A DNA stretch of 64,000 nt from JAFGBI01 sp964454025. GTDB lineage: Bacteria > Myxococcota_A > Polyangia > Polyangiales > Polyangiaceae. This document shows, piece after piece, positions 35,031 to 44,255 of the stretch (the first letter of the stretch is position 1; each line of letters starts with the position of its first letter). Made by a program: the position numbers and the translations under genes. Below the pieces are notes generated by a model that worked only from the letters and a program-made list of their open reading frames with translations, did no database searches and was not told where the DNA came from. The DNA lies in contig CAYVRP010000003.1 of the NCBI GenBank assembly GCA_964454025.1, positions 76,567 to 140,566 of the forward strand. The letters run 5' to 3'.

Positions 35031-35051
35031 CGGGCTCAGCGGTCGAGCCCG
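35031..35051. terminator. Hairpin spanning convergent stops
   Basis: A 7-bp stem CGGGCTC/GAGCCCG with a 7-nt loop sits exactly where the PP2C gene and the reverse-strand membrane-protein gene meet (8 bp apart). It could serve both directions. There is no T-tract. Confidence 0.4.
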
Positions 35052-36010
35052 CGTGGTCGCGCCCGACGTGGCGTGGTGGTGGCTGGTCGTGGCGGCGCGG
35101 TCGAGGTGACGGGCGGGCGCACGGTCGCGCTCGGCGTGGTGCGCGTGGCGGGGGGCGCCGCCGTGGCGGTCGGCGGCGTCCTGGGAGGAGGTCCGGCGTC
35201 GGTGACCGTCGTGGTCGCGGGGGAAGGCGGCGCGGCGGTCGCGGTCACCGGCGGCCGCGCCGCGGACGGTGTCGGGGCAACCGCCACCGGACCGGTTGTC
35301 TCCGCGGTCGCGGGGGCGGAACCGCCGGTCACGCTCGGCTCGGCCACGGCGTGGACGACCCCGGGCGCCGTCGGCGCCGGCGCCGTCACCACGGGCGTCG
35401 GATCGAGGTCGGGCTCCGCACGGCGCCGGAGCCAGCTCCCGACCCCGACGCCCAGTAGCGCCAGTATCGCCAGGCCACCGCCGATCGCCGCCGCTACGGC
35501 GCACCCCCGGGCACCCCCGCGCGCGGCGACCCGCGCCGGCGGCGGCGGTGCCCCGAATGGGCGAGGATCGACGGCGAACCCCGCGCCAGGCAGCCCACCC
35601 GGCGCGCCTGGCAGCGGCACGCCCGCCAACGGCGGCGAGGCGCCGGGGAACCTAGGCGCGAACGCCGCCGGGCCCGGGCTGGCGATCCCCCAGTTCGCGG
35701 CAGCCCCCGGCGCGAGCTCGAGCGGCGGCCCCCCGAGCTCCGTCCTGCCTCGCGCGTACCCGGGAGCCTGGGCGACGCTCACGCCGTCGCTGGCCTCCGC
35801 GTCGATCACCGTACGCTTCGTCGCCGCCGCGGCGGTCGGCGACGGCGCGAGGTGAAGCGGCGGTTCGCCGTCGAGGGCGGGGCCGTTCGCCGTCGGGGGC
35901 TGCAGCGGCGTTGGTCCCGGCGCGCGCGGCGGGTCCGCCTCCGCCCCGCGCGCCGGCTCGGCGTTCATGACCACCGTTCCCGCCGGACCGGGCCGCTGCT
36001 GTTCGGACAT
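35036..36010 (-). CDS. Pro/Thr-rich single-pass membrane protein
   Basis: 324 residues from ATG 36010. Residues 1 to about 160 are Pro/Ala/Gly-rich and probably disordered. One membrane helix (GCAVAAAIGGGLAILALLGVGVGSWL) lies near residues 165-190. The remaining 130 residues are Pro/Thr/Ala repeats (TATAAPPATRTTP, TSTAPPRPATTTP) suited to crossing the periplasm or cell wall. No catalytic domain is visible. The architecture resembles the tail of myxobacterial Ser/Thr kinases without the kinase, so it may be a kinase or phosphatase substrate; that is speculation. Convergent with the PP2C gene. Confidence 0.62.
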   Translation of the reverse strand: MSEQQRPGPAGTVVMNAEPARGAEADPPRAPGPTPLQPPTANGPALDGEPPLHLAPSPTAAAATKRTVIDAEASDGVSVAQAPGYARGRTELGGPPLELAPGAAANWGIASPGPAAFAPRFPGASPPLAGVPLPGAPGGLPGAGFAVDPRPFGAPPPPARVAARGGARGCAVAAAIGGGLAILALLGVGVGSWLRRRAEPDLDPTPVVTAPAPTAPGVVHAVAEPSVTGGSAPATAETTGPVAVAPTPSAARPPVTATAAPPSPATTTVTDAGPPPRTPPTATAAPPATRTTPSATVRPPVTSTAPPRPATTTPRRARPRGLDR

Positions 36011-36124
36011 GTGCGCACAAGGATACCGCTTCTCGACGCGCAATCACCACCTTCCCGGGGGCACCGTCCGCGCCCGAGTCGCCGGCTTCACCGGTCGCTC
36101 GCCGCGTTGTAGATCCGGCGGACC

Positions 36125-37213
36125 GTGCTGAAGAAGCCCTACGGGTCCACGGGCGTGAGAGTCGGGGCGATCGGCTTCGGCGGGATGCGCTTCGCGAACC
36201 CGACCGACACGGAGCGAAGCGCCGACCTCGTCCGCCACGCCCACGCCAGGGGCATCGACTACTTCGACACGGCTCCCTCTTACTGTGATGACCGGAGCGA
36301 GGGGATCTTCGGGGCGGCGCTCGGCTCGCTCCCGCGGAGCTCGTTCTTCGTGTCCACCAAGTCGGCGCAGCGCGACGGCGCCCGGCTGCGCGCCGAGCTC
36401 GAGCGCTCCCTCGAGCGGCTGCGCCTCGATCGGATCGACTTCTTCCACGTTTGGTGCCTGATGAGCCGGGAGGACTGGCAGGCTCGCCTCGCGGGCGGTG
36501 CGGTCGACGCTGCCCTCCGCGCGCAGCAGGACGGCCTGATCCGGCACCTCGTCTGCTCCTCGCACATGGCCGGCGAGGACCTCGCCGCCGTGCTGGCCAG
36601 CGGGGTGTTCGTCGGCGTGACGCTCGGGTATAACGCGATGAACTTCCCGTTCCGCGCCGCTGCCGTGCGCGCGGCGAGCGCGCGCGGGCTCGGTGTGGTG
36701 GCGATGAACCCCCTGGCCGGTGGCCTCATCCCACGTAACCCCGACCGCCTCGCCTTTCTCGCGCGCCCCTCCGATCCCTCGGTGGTCACCGGTGCGCTGC
36801 GGTTCCTGGTCGTGGACCCCAGCGTCTCGGTCGCGCTCGTCGGGTTCGCGAGCGAGCGCGAGGTGGACGAGGCGGTGGCCGCCGCCGACCTCGTGGAGAC
36901 GGCGTCGGCGGATCGCGCGGCGGCCCTGCGTGAGCACATCGAGCGAAGCTTCGACGAGCTCTGCACCGGCTGTGGCTACTGCCTGCCCTGCCCGGCCGCC
37001 ATCCCCATCCCGCGCTTCCTCGACGTCTTCAACGTCCGGCTCCTCGGGGGTGACGACGCCGAGCTGCAGGCCCGCTATCGCTGGCACTGGGCCCTCACCG
37101 AGGACCCGGCAAGCGCGTGCACGGACTGCGGCGAGTGCGAGGCGCGCTGCACGCAGCACCTGCCCATCCGCGAGCGCTTGCGCGCGCTGCCTACCCCCCG
37201 GCGCGATCCCTGA
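36125..37213 (+). CDS. Aldo/keto reductase with C-terminal 4Fe-4S clusters
   Basis: 362 residues from GTG 36125, with GTAGAT ending 10 nt before it. Residues 1 to about 270 are an AKR TIM barrel: VGAIGFGGMRF, GIDYFDTAPSYCDD (catalytic Asp and Tyr), FFVSTK (Lys), and DFFHVW (His), so the tetrad appears intact. The C-terminal part carries two cysteine clusters, CTGCGYCLPCP and CTDCGECEARC, as in the Fe-S aldo/keto reductase subfamily, with a linking segment FLDVFNVRLLGGDD. It would reduce or oxidise a small carbonyl using NAD(P)H with electron transfer through the clusters; the substrate is unknown. Confidence 0.88.
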   Translation: MLKKPYGSTGVRVGAIGFGGMRFANPTDTERSADLVRHAHARGIDYFDTAPSYCDDRSEGIFGAALGSLPRSSFFVSTKSAQRDGARLRAELERSLERLRLDRIDFFHVWCLMSREDWQARLAGGAVDAALRAQQDGLIRHLVCSSHMAGEDLAAVLASGVFVGVTLGYNAMNFPFRAAAVRAASARGLGVVAMNPLAGGLIPRNPDRLAFLARPSDPSVVTGALRFLVVDPSVSVALVGFASEREVDEAVAAADLVETASADRAAALREHIERSFDELCTGCGYCLPCPAAIPIPRFLDVFNVRLLGGDDAELQARYRWHWALTEDPASACTDCGECEARCTQHLPIRERLRALPTPRRDP

Positions 37214-37251
37214 GCGCGCGCGCCGCTCGCCCGGGATGCCGACGTCCCGCC

Positions 37252-37974
37252 TCAGCGGGGCGCCGCATCGCTCGGCCGCCGCGCGCGGGCGATGCGCAGG
37301 TAGAGTTGCACGCTCCTGTCGTCAGGGTCGATCGCCGCTGCCTCCTGCAGCTCGGCGATCGCCCCCTCGGGGTCCCCGGTCACCAACATGAGCACGGCGA
37401 GCATGATCCGGGCCGGCAGGAAGCGCGGGTTCGCCGCCTTGGCGAGCTCGAACTGCTCGCGGGCCTGCGCGATGGCGCCGGAGTCGCGGTAGAGCACCCC
37501 GAGACGGGTCCTCAGATCGGCGAAGCCGCTGAGCGCCACCGCTCGCTCGAGCTCGCCGATCGCCTCGACGACCATGCCGGCGTCGAGGTAGGCCTGCGCG
37601 ACGTCCGCGTGCATGTTCGCGATCCGGCCGAGGACGAACGGGTCCCGCGCGACGTGGGGCCCCGCTTCCGGCCTGCTGATCGAGGCCTGCACGCGCCGGG
37701 CAGCCTCGTATTTCCCGAGGTCGTTGTAGGTGACCATCAGGTTGAGCTTGGCCTCGGTGTAGTTCGGGTTCACCGCCACCGCCCGCTCGAACCGCCGCTC
37801 CGCCTCCCCGAAGTCACCGCGGGCGTGGGCGATGACGCCGAGCATGTGGTGGACGTCGGCGAAGCCCGTGGCCCGGTCGACCACCCGGCGCAGCAACGCC
37901 TCGGCGTCGTCGTACTCGCCCTTCGCGAAGTGCTCTCGCCCGAGGAGGAGCAGCTGCCGGACGTGGTCGTCCAT
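37252..37974 (-). CDS. TPR-repeat protein
   Basis: 240 residues from ATG 37974. At least five TPR units are readable (AKGEYDDAEALLRRVV, ARGDFGEAERRFERAVAVNPNYTEAKLNLM, DAGMVVEAIGELERAVAL, DSGAIAQAREQFELAKAANP, VTGDPEGAIAELQEAAAIDP), covering the whole length. No signal peptide or membrane helix, so a cytoplasmic protein-interaction scaffold. Divergent from the M23 peptidase gene, 150 bp apart. Partners unknown. Confidence 0.8.
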   Translation of the reverse strand: MDDHVRQLLLLGREHFAKGEYDDAEALLRRVVDRATGFADVHHMLGVIAHARGDFGEAERRFERAVAVNPNYTEAKLNLMVTYNDLGKYEAARRVQASISRPEAGPHVARDPFVLGRIANMHADVAQAYLDAGMVVEAIGELERAVALSGFADLRTRLGVLYRDSGAIAQAREQFELAKAANPRFLPARIMLAVLMLVTGDPEGAIAELQEAAAIDPDDRSVQLYLRIARARRPSDAAPR

Positions 37975-38124
37975 GTCCCACGGAGTCTGCGGCAAGGCGG
38001 CGGGACGGGGAAGGCCGCCGGTGCCCGACGTCCCCCGAGACCGCGCGCGGGCGCCGGTTCCTCGGTCCGGCGCCGCGGCCGGCCCGGCTTGCCCGCGTTC
38101 GCGCGCGCTGCTAACCCCCTCGAC

Positions 38125-40248
38125 GTGGCTGCGTCTGAAGACGCGACCGGGCCCCGATTCGTCGGCAGCGTGGTGGATCCCGCCGTGCTCGAGGGCGGCG
38201 AGACGGAGCCCGAGGTTCGACTCGCGCCGGCTGATCCGGTGCTTGGCGATCGAGCCGCGCCGGGCACCGTCGGCGTCGTCGCTGGCCCGACGCCGAGCGG
38301 GATACCTGTCGACGTCCCGCCCCCCAGCGCCGCCCCGACGGCCGCGATCCTCGAGACGGTACCCTCCGCCGGCGAGCCCGGGGCTGGCCCGGCGGCGCTC
38401 GCCGCCGGCGACGCGGTGTTGACCGGCGACGTGCCTGCCCCGCCGCGCGGCGCGGACATGCGCGCCCGCCTGCTCGAACGATCGCGCGCCGCGCTGGGCG
38501 GCGAGCCCGCGGCGGGCTCGTGGGAGCCGGCGCTCGCCGGTCTCGACGAGGTGGATCCCGCGGGTGCGCCGCCGCGCACATCGCGGGATCGCGAGCTCGC
38601 TCTGCTCGGTCGTCCCGCCTGGGGCGCGGGGGCGGCGGTGCCCGGCGCCGGAGCCCTGTCGCCCACCATGACCGCCGTGGTCGGCACCCTGATCGGGCTG
38701 GCGACCATCGCCTCGCTCGTCGCGCTCGCGATGCAGGCGGACCGCCGACTCCCGCGGCTGCCGGCGGCCTCGGCCAGCGCCTCGGTGGCGGCCGCGGCGG
38801 TGGCTCCGGCGCCCGCGCCCGCGGCTCCCGCTCCGCGGCGGCGCGAGCGGCGGCTTCTCCCGGGGCCGTGGCGGGTGATGGACGACCGGGAGAAGCCCGG
38901 GGTCCGGGTGGTGCGGGGGACCATCGGGCGACAGGCGTTCCTCACCGCCGTCCAGGAGGCGGGGCTCAAGAAGAGCGAGGCCTTCCGGCTGGTGAAGGCC
39001 TTCGAGGGCGTCCGCGATCTGGACGCCTGCGGCCGCAGCGACAGCTTCCTCGCCCTGGTGGAGCGGGCGTCGGGGCGCCTGCGCGCCTTCGAGTACGTCG
39101 TCAGCCCGGAGGAGGTCTACCAGGCGCGCGAGAACGCCGAGGGGCTGCTCCGAGCGACGCGCCTCGATCTCAAGGTCGCCTACGAGTCTTTCCAGGGCGC
39201 CTTCGTCGTGGACGGTCCGCTGGACGCGTCGGCCGCCGTCGCCGGCTTCGAGCCGGGGCTCCGCGACACCCTGGCCAAGGCGCTCGCGGGACACCTCGAC
39301 ATCGACGATCTCGGCGCCGGGGATCGCCTCCGGGTGATCGCTCAGGAGGTGACGGTGCTCGGCGCCTTCGTGCGCTACGCCGGCGTCGAGGCCCTCGAGA
39401 TCGTCCCGCGTGACCCGCAGCGGCCGCGCCAGCGCTTCTACTACTTCAAGGGCGCCAAGGAGCGGGGCTACTACGACGCGCGGGGGCGCTCGCCGTTCGA
39501 AGGGGGGTGGCGGCGGCCCGTGCCCGGCGCGCCGGTGACCTCCCACTTCAACCCGAACCGTCTGCACCCCGTGCTCAAGAAGCGGATGCCCCACAACGGC
39601 ACCGACTTCGGGGCGCCCACGGGCACCCCGGTGCATGCCTCGTCGTTCGGCCGTGTCACCTTCATCGGCTGGGGCGGACCGGCGGGCAACCTGATCCGGA
39701 TCGAGCACCCCGGGCAGATCGAAACCCTCTACTTCCACCTCTCGCGGTTCGAACCCGGGATCGCGGTGGGCGACCGCGTGGAGCGGATGCAGGTCATCGG
39801 GTACGTTGGCTCCACCGGGCGCTCGACGGGGCCGCACCTCCACTTCGGGGTCAAGAAGAACGGCAAGTACATCGACCCCATGACGCTCAACCTCGACGCC
39901 CTGCGGGTCATCGCGAGCGACGAGCGGGAGGCCTTCGCGGCCACCGTGAAGCGCTACGACGCCATCCTCGACGGCATCCCGCTCCCGGAGCCTCCCCCCG
40001 AGGCCCCCGCGCCCCAGGCCGCCGCCGCCGCGGGCAGCGCCCAGGTGGCGGTCGGTGAGGGCGAGGAGGTCGGCGAGGGCGAGGAGGAGGGGATCGAGGT
40101 CGAGGCCGTGAGCGCCGTCTCGGCGGCGACGTCGGCGGCCCCCCCTGCGACTCGCCCCGGGGGTTCGCCCCCCGCGGCGGTGTTCCTCACCGATCGGGAG
40201 TTGCTCGAGCTGCAGGGGGCGTCGAGCGACGGTGAGGTCCCGGAGTGA
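38125..40248 (+). CDS. M23-family (LytM) peptidase, membrane-anchored
   Basis: 707 residues from GTG 38125, with GCTAAC nine nt upstream, a context like that of the Fe-S oxidoreductase gene. Residues 1 to about 178 are low-complexity cytoplasmic sequence; one membrane helix (TMTAVVGTLIGLATIASLVALAM) lies near 180-202. After a Pro/Ala linker a periplasmic part follows (WRVMDDREKPGVRVVRGTIG, LDIDDLGAGDRLRVIAQEV), as in OapA/MepM-type proteins. The M23 domain near 470-590 has HNGTDFGAPTGTPV and GPHLHFGV with the zinc-binding His/Asp residues. It should cut peptidoglycan cross-links or activate amidases. The C-terminus is acidic and disordered. Confidence 0.86.
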   Translation: MAASEDATGPRFVGSVVDPAVLEGGETEPEVRLAPADPVLGDRAAPGTVGVVAGPTPSGIPVDVPPPSAAPTAAILETVPSAGEPGAGPAALAAGDAVLTGDVPAPPRGADMRARLLERSRAALGGEPAAGSWEPALAGLDEVDPAGAPPRTSRDRELALLGRPAWGAGAAVPGAGALSPTMTAVVGTLIGLATIASLVALAMQADRRLPRLPAASASASVAAAAVAPAPAPAAPAPRRRERRLLPGPWRVMDDREKPGVRVVRGTIGRQAFLTAVQEAGLKKSEAFRLVKAFEGVRDLDACGRSDSFLALVERASGRLRAFEYVVSPEEVYQARENAEGLLRATRLDLKVAYESFQGAFVVDGPLDASAAVAGFEPGLRDTLAKALAGHLDIDDLGAGDRLRVIAQEVTVLGAFVRYAGVEALEIVPRDPQRPRQRFYYFKGAKERGYYDARGRSPFEGGWRRPVPGAPVTSHFNPNRLHPVLKKRMPHNGTDFGAPTGTPVHASSFGRVTFIGWGGPAGNLIRIEHPGQIETLYFHLSRFEPGIAVGDRVERMQVIGYVGSTGRSTGPHLHFGVKKNGKYIDPMTLNLDALRVIASDEREAFAATVKRYDAILDGIPLPEPPPEAPAPQAAAAAGSAQVAVGEGEEVGEGEEEGIEVEAVSAVSAATSAAPPATRPGGSPPAAVFLTDRELLELQGASSDGEVPE

Positions 40249-40269
40249 CGGTCGAGGGGAGGCGTACCG

Positions 40270-41847
40270 TCATGGCTCGGCGCTGACGGCCGCGACCGGG
40301 CGCCACCGCGACCGGCCGCGCACGGACAGGACGAAGGTCGAGCCGCGCGGCGTCGCTGGCTCCACCCACGCCGCGCCGCCGTGCGCGAAGGCGATGTGCT
40401 TGACCAGCGCCAGCCCGATCCCGCTGCCGCGGACCCGGGCCGCGGTCCGGCCGCGGACGAAGCGGTCGAAGATCCGCCGGCGCTCCGCCTTCGGCACGCC
40501 CGGACCCCGATCGGTGACCCGAACCTCCACGCGCCGCCCGGCCCGCCGCACGACCACCGAGATCGGGTCGTCGCCCGGGGCGTACTTCAGCGCGTTGTCG
40601 ATCAGGTTGACGACCGCCACCTCGATCGCCCGCGCGTCGACCGGCACCGGCGGCAGGTCGTCCTCGACCGTCAGCGTGACGTCACGCCCCGCCGCGCGCG
40701 CCCGCCCGGCCTCCACGGCTCGCGTCACCGCCGCCTCCAGCCGCCCGCCGCTGAGGTCGTAGGCCGCCCGGCCCCGCTCGGCGCGGGCGAAGTCCAGCAG
40801 GTTCTCGATGAGTCCCGTGAGCCGCTCGCTCTCGGCCACGATGATCGAGGCGTAGTGCTGCCGCTTCTCCTCGGACTCGAGCCGCCCGCTCTGCAGCATC
40901 TCCCCGAACATCCGCACGACGGACAGCGGGGTCTTGAGCTCGTGCGACACGTTGGCGACGAAGTCACTCTTCAGATCCGCGAGGCGCTGGGCGCGGCGGG
41001 CGGCGACGAAGACCACGGCCAGGGCGGCGATCACCACCGCCACCGAGAGCGCCACCATCACCAGCTCGAGCACCCGGCGGCGGGCGACCGCGGCGCCGAT
41101 GTCCCCGGTCGAGGGGATGGTCGCGTTCAACCACCACTTGTAGAGCGTCGTCTGGAAGGGCCTGCCGATGGTCACGCCCCCGCGCCCGAGCGGCGGCCCG
41201 AAGATGATCCGCCCCTCGGCGTCCACGACGTTGATGCGGCTCTGCTGATCGCGCCGCGAGTAGAGCGACGTGAACAGGTCGTGGACGATCAGGGGGACGT
41301 AGTGCCAGGCGACGACGAGGTAACGGCGATCGCGCTCCGTCTGCTGCCAGTAGCTGACCAGGTAGTCCCGGCCACGATAGGTCGCGTGCAGGTGACGGAG
41401 CTGCTCCCGCGGCGGCGACGCCAGATCGAGATCGGGGAGCATGCCGTGGACCACCAGGCGCCGGAAGGCCTCGTCCTCCCGCAGCCGCCCACGAGACACC
41501 ATCGCCACCACGTCCTTGCTCGGCGCGGTCAGATCGAGGAGCAGGATCGCGCGCACGGTCGGGGTCTGCTGGGCGGAGATCGGGAGCCATCCGCTCCCGA
41601 AGTCGCCGCGGGCGGTGATGTCGATGGTCCGGCGGACGACGTTGTCCTGATCGATGAGGTTCTTCTCGAGCTGCGCCGCGGCGTCGCTGGCGAGCACGTA
41701 GGTGGCCTCCACGATGGACCGCTCCCGCAGCGCCTCGAGCTGGAGGCTGTTGCGGATGGTGACGCCGAGCAGCACCAGCACCGACACCACCACCGCCGGC
41801 AGGAGCAGGAACGTCACCAACCGCTCGCGCCGTCGCCGCGTGGGCAC
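40270..41847 (-). CDS. Sensor histidine kinase
   Basis: 525 residues from GTG 41847, chosen because TATCCT lies seven nt upstream; an in-frame GTG at 41868 is the alternative. Two membrane helices (about 12-34 and 257-281) flank a periplasmic sensor of about 220 residues with Cache-like features (VEATYVLASDAAAQLEKNLIDQDN, YLVSYWQQTERD). The cytoplasmic part has the H-box SHELKTPLSVVRM (His near 303), N-box VVNLIDNALKYAP, G1 VTDRGPGVP and G2 GSGIGLALVKHI, so it looks active. No response regulator is adjacent, so it is an orphan kinase. Convergent with the M23 gene. Confidence 0.9.
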   Translation of the reverse strand: MPTRRRRERLVTFLLLPAVVVSVLVLLGVTIRNSLQLEALRERSIVEATYVLASDAAAQLEKNLIDQDNVVRRTIDITARGDFGSGWLPISAQQTPTVRAILLLDLTAPSKDVVAMVSRGRLREDEAFRRLVVHGMLPDLDLASPPREQLRHLHATYRGRDYLVSYWQQTERDRRYLVVAWHYVPLIVHDLFTSLYSRRDQQSRINVVDAEGRIIFGPPLGRGGVTIGRPFQTTLYKWWLNATIPSTGDIGAAVARRRVLELVMVALSVAVVIAALAVVFVAARRAQRLADLKSDFVANVSHELKTPLSVVRMFGEMLQSGRLESEEKRQHYASIIVAESERLTGLIENLLDFARAERGRAAYDLSGGRLEAAVTRAVEAGRARAAGRDVTLTVEDDLPPVPVDARAIEVAVVNLIDNALKYAPGDDPISVVVRRAGRRVEVRVTDRGPGVPKAERRRIFDRFVRGRTAARVRGSGIGLALVKHIAFAHGGAAWVEPATPRGSTFVLSVRGRSRWRPVAAVSAEP

Positions 41848-41854
41848 GAGCCCG

Positions 41855-41860
41855 AGGATA
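41855..41860 (-). promoter_or_regulatory. -10-like TATCCT before histidine kinase
   Basis: TATCCT on the reverse strand ends 7 nt before GTG 41847, again predicting a leaderless or nearly leaderless transcript. Confidence 0.42.
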
Positions 41861-42032
41861 GCACCCACGGTAGCCCCGCGGGCGGCGCCGGTGCGGCGCC
41901 CGCGCCCGCGCCCGCCCCGCGGCCGGGCCCGCGGCGCGTGCGGGCAGCCCCTGCGGCGGCGTCGCGGCGACGCCGCCGGGGGGCGCTTTCGAGGTCGCCC
42001 CGCGCCCATGGTAGATCGCAGCCGGCTCCCCC

Positions 42033-44255
42033 ATGCTCGCTCCCTTCGTCGCGTCCGCCTCCGCGCGCGCCCCTGGCGCGCCGCCGCCCCGGGGCGCCCG
42101 CCGCGGGCGCCGGTGGTGGGGCGCGGCGCGCCGCGAGCCGACCCTCTACCTTCTCTACGCGGCGGCCTGCACCCTCGGGGTCGCGCTCGTCTTCTTCCGT
42201 TCGATGCGCCAGCAGGTCACCATGCTCTACGCCTCGCTCGGGGGCGACCCGCTGCTCTCCGACCTGATCGCGCTCGGGCCCTGGTCCGCGCCGCTGGACG
42301 ACGTCTTCATCCACTTCGACTTCGCTCGCGCCACGGCGCGCGGCCACCCCTTCGAATGGTCGGAGGGCAACGGCTTCAGCTCGGGGGGGACGAGCCTGAG
42401 CTACCCGTTCGTGCTGGCGATCGGGTACGCCCTCGGCTTCGTCGATCTGCACCTGATGGTGTGGGCCGCGGTGGTCGCCGCCGTCTCCGTGCTCGGGCTG
42501 CTGCTGGCGGCGCGCCGCCTGTTCGAGCCGCTGCCCCGCTGGACCACCTACCTCGCGCCGCCGCTGCTGCTCGGCACCGGCGTGCTCGACTGGTCACTCT
42601 GGAGCGGAATGGAGCCCGCGTTCTTCCTGGGGACCTGGGCGCTGACCCTCGCGCTGTGGTTCGATCTCGTCGCGGCGGCGCGCGCCCCCGGGCGCGCGGT
42701 CTGCGCGCGGGCGCTCGGCGTCGGCGCCGCCGGGGCGCTCGCGGTGGCGACCCGTCCGGAGGCCGTGAGCGTGGTCGCGATCTTCGGGGTGAGCGCGGCC
42801 TGCCTCGTGCTGAGGCGCCGGCGGTGGACGAGCGGGGCGGCGGTGCTCGTGCTGGTCGGTGCGCCCGGCGCCCTGGTCGTGATCGCGCACGCCGTCGCCA
42901 ACCTGATGCTCACGGGCGACGCTGCCGCCGCCGGTGCCATCTCCAAGCTGGAGGCCTACGATCCGTTCCGCGGGTGGGCGGAGATCCTGGAGGCGTGGGG
43001 CTTCTTCTTCGGGTACCAGGTCGATCGCATCACCCACTACCACCTCGCGGCCGACGGCCGGCACGGGCTGGTGGTGTGGGTGCTCGCCCTGGTCGCGCTC
43101 CTGCCGCGGCAGACGCGGCGGAGCGCGCTCCTGCTCTGGACGAGCGCGATCGCCTGGACGGCCATCGTGGCCTTCAACGGCCAGGTGCGCTGGCAGAACG
43201 AGCGGTATGCGATGCCGGCGCTCGCGTGGATCCTGCTCGCCGCGGCGCTGGGAGCGGGGGCGCTGGGCGCGCTGCCCGCTGGGTCGACCCGGCGCGCCCG
43301 CGGCCTGCGGCTCGCCGGTTTCGCGGCGGCGGCCGCCGCCCTCGGCTCCTTCGGGTGGAGCCAGGCTCCCCGCTTTCGCGAGCAGGTGTGGTTCTTCGGG
43401 CGGGCCTCCCGCAACATCCTGGAACAGCATGTGCGTGTTGGCCTGCTCCTGCGCCGCGCGATCACGCCACGTCCGCGGCGGGTGGCGGTCGGTGACGCCG
43501 GCGCCATTCCCTACGCGGCGGACCTGCCGGCGCTCGATCTCATCGGCCTCGGCGGGTACCACGACTTTCCCTTCGCGCGCGCCAAGCGCCACGGGCTCGG
43601 GGCGGTCGTCGAGCTGCTGGAGCGCATGCCCGCCGACGATCGCCCCGATCTGTACGCGCTCTACCCGTCCTGGTGGGACACGCTGCCGATCTGGTTCGGG
43701 GAGCGGATCGGAGAGGTGGAGGTGCACGGCAACGTCATCTGCGCGGGGGCCGCGAAGGTGCTCTATCGGCCCGACTACTCGCCCTTCGACGGCAGCGCCT
43801 CGCCGGTCGGGCTCGAGCCCGCGGCGGCGGTGATCGACGAGATGGACGTCGCTGACCTCGTCTCCGAGCGTCAGCACGAATACGGCTGGTCGCTGCCCGG
43901 CGCGGGTCACGTCGACATGAAGCTCCTCCCGCACCCGCGCCACCCTGCGCGACCGCTCTGGGACGCCGGGCGCATCATCCCGGCGGGCGTCACGGAGCGC
44001 GTGCGGCTGCGCAGCCCGCGGTCCGGCGGCCCGTTCGCGCTCGTGTTCCGGCTCGCGCCGACGCACCCCCTGCGCCTGGACGTGACCGTGGGCGCCTGGC
44101 GCGGCTCGCTCGAGGTGTCGGCGAGCGACTCCTGGCAGCACCCGCGCCTGGAGGTGCCGCGGTCGGCCGCGGTGCCAGAACGAATGGACGTCACCGTGCG
44201 CGCCGAGGCGGCCGAGCGCGTCTCGTACCACCTGTGGGTGGTCGAGTGGCGGTGA
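42033..44255 (+). CDS. GT-C-fold membrane glycosyltransferase
   Basis: 740 residues from ATG 42033. About ten to twelve membrane helices fill residues 38-440. The first loop has PLDDVFIHFDFARATARGHP followed by FSSGGTSLSYPFVLA, the DD-type acidic motif and downstream pattern of GT-C enzymes that take lipid-phosphate sugars as donors (the AftB-like group). The C-terminal third (PRRVAVGDAGAIPYAADLPALDLIGLGGYHDFPF) is extracytoplasmic and typical of this group. It should transfer a sugar to a glycan or protein on the outer face of the inner membrane; donor and acceptor are unknown. Overlaps the next GT-C gene by GTGA. Confidence 0.8.
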   Translation: MLAPFVASASARAPGAPPPRGARRGRRWWGAARREPTLYLLYAAACTLGVALVFFRSMRQQVTMLYASLGGDPLLSDLIALGPWSAPLDDVFIHFDFARATARGHPFEWSEGNGFSSGGTSLSYPFVLAIGYALGFVDLHLMVWAAVVAAVSVLGLLLAARRLFEPLPRWTTYLAPPLLLGTGVLDWSLWSGMEPAFFLGTWALTLALWFDLVAAARAPGRAVCARALGVGAAGALAVATRPEAVSVVAIFGVSAACLVLRRRRWTSGAAVLVLVGAPGALVVIAHAVANLMLTGDAAAAGAISKLEAYDPFRGWAEILEAWGFFFGYQVDRITHYHLAADGRHGLVVWVLALVALLPRQTRRSALLLWTSAIAWTAIVAFNGQVRWQNERYAMPALAWILLAAALGAGALGALPAGSTRRARGLRLAGFAAAAAALGSFGWSQAPRFREQVWFFGRASRNILEQHVRVGLLLRRAITPRPRRVAVGDAGAIPYAADLPALDLIGLGGYHDFPFARAKRHGLGAVVELLERMPADDRPDLYALYPSWWDTLPIWFGERIGEVEVHGNVICAGAAKVLYRPDYSPFDGSASPVGLEPAAAVIDEMDVADLVSERQHEYGWSLPGAGHVDMKLLPHPRHPARPLWDAGRIIPAGVTERVRLRSPRSGGPFALVFRLAPTHPLRLDVTVGAWRGSLEVSASDSWQHPRLEVPRSAAVPERMDVTVRAEAAERVSYHLWVVEWR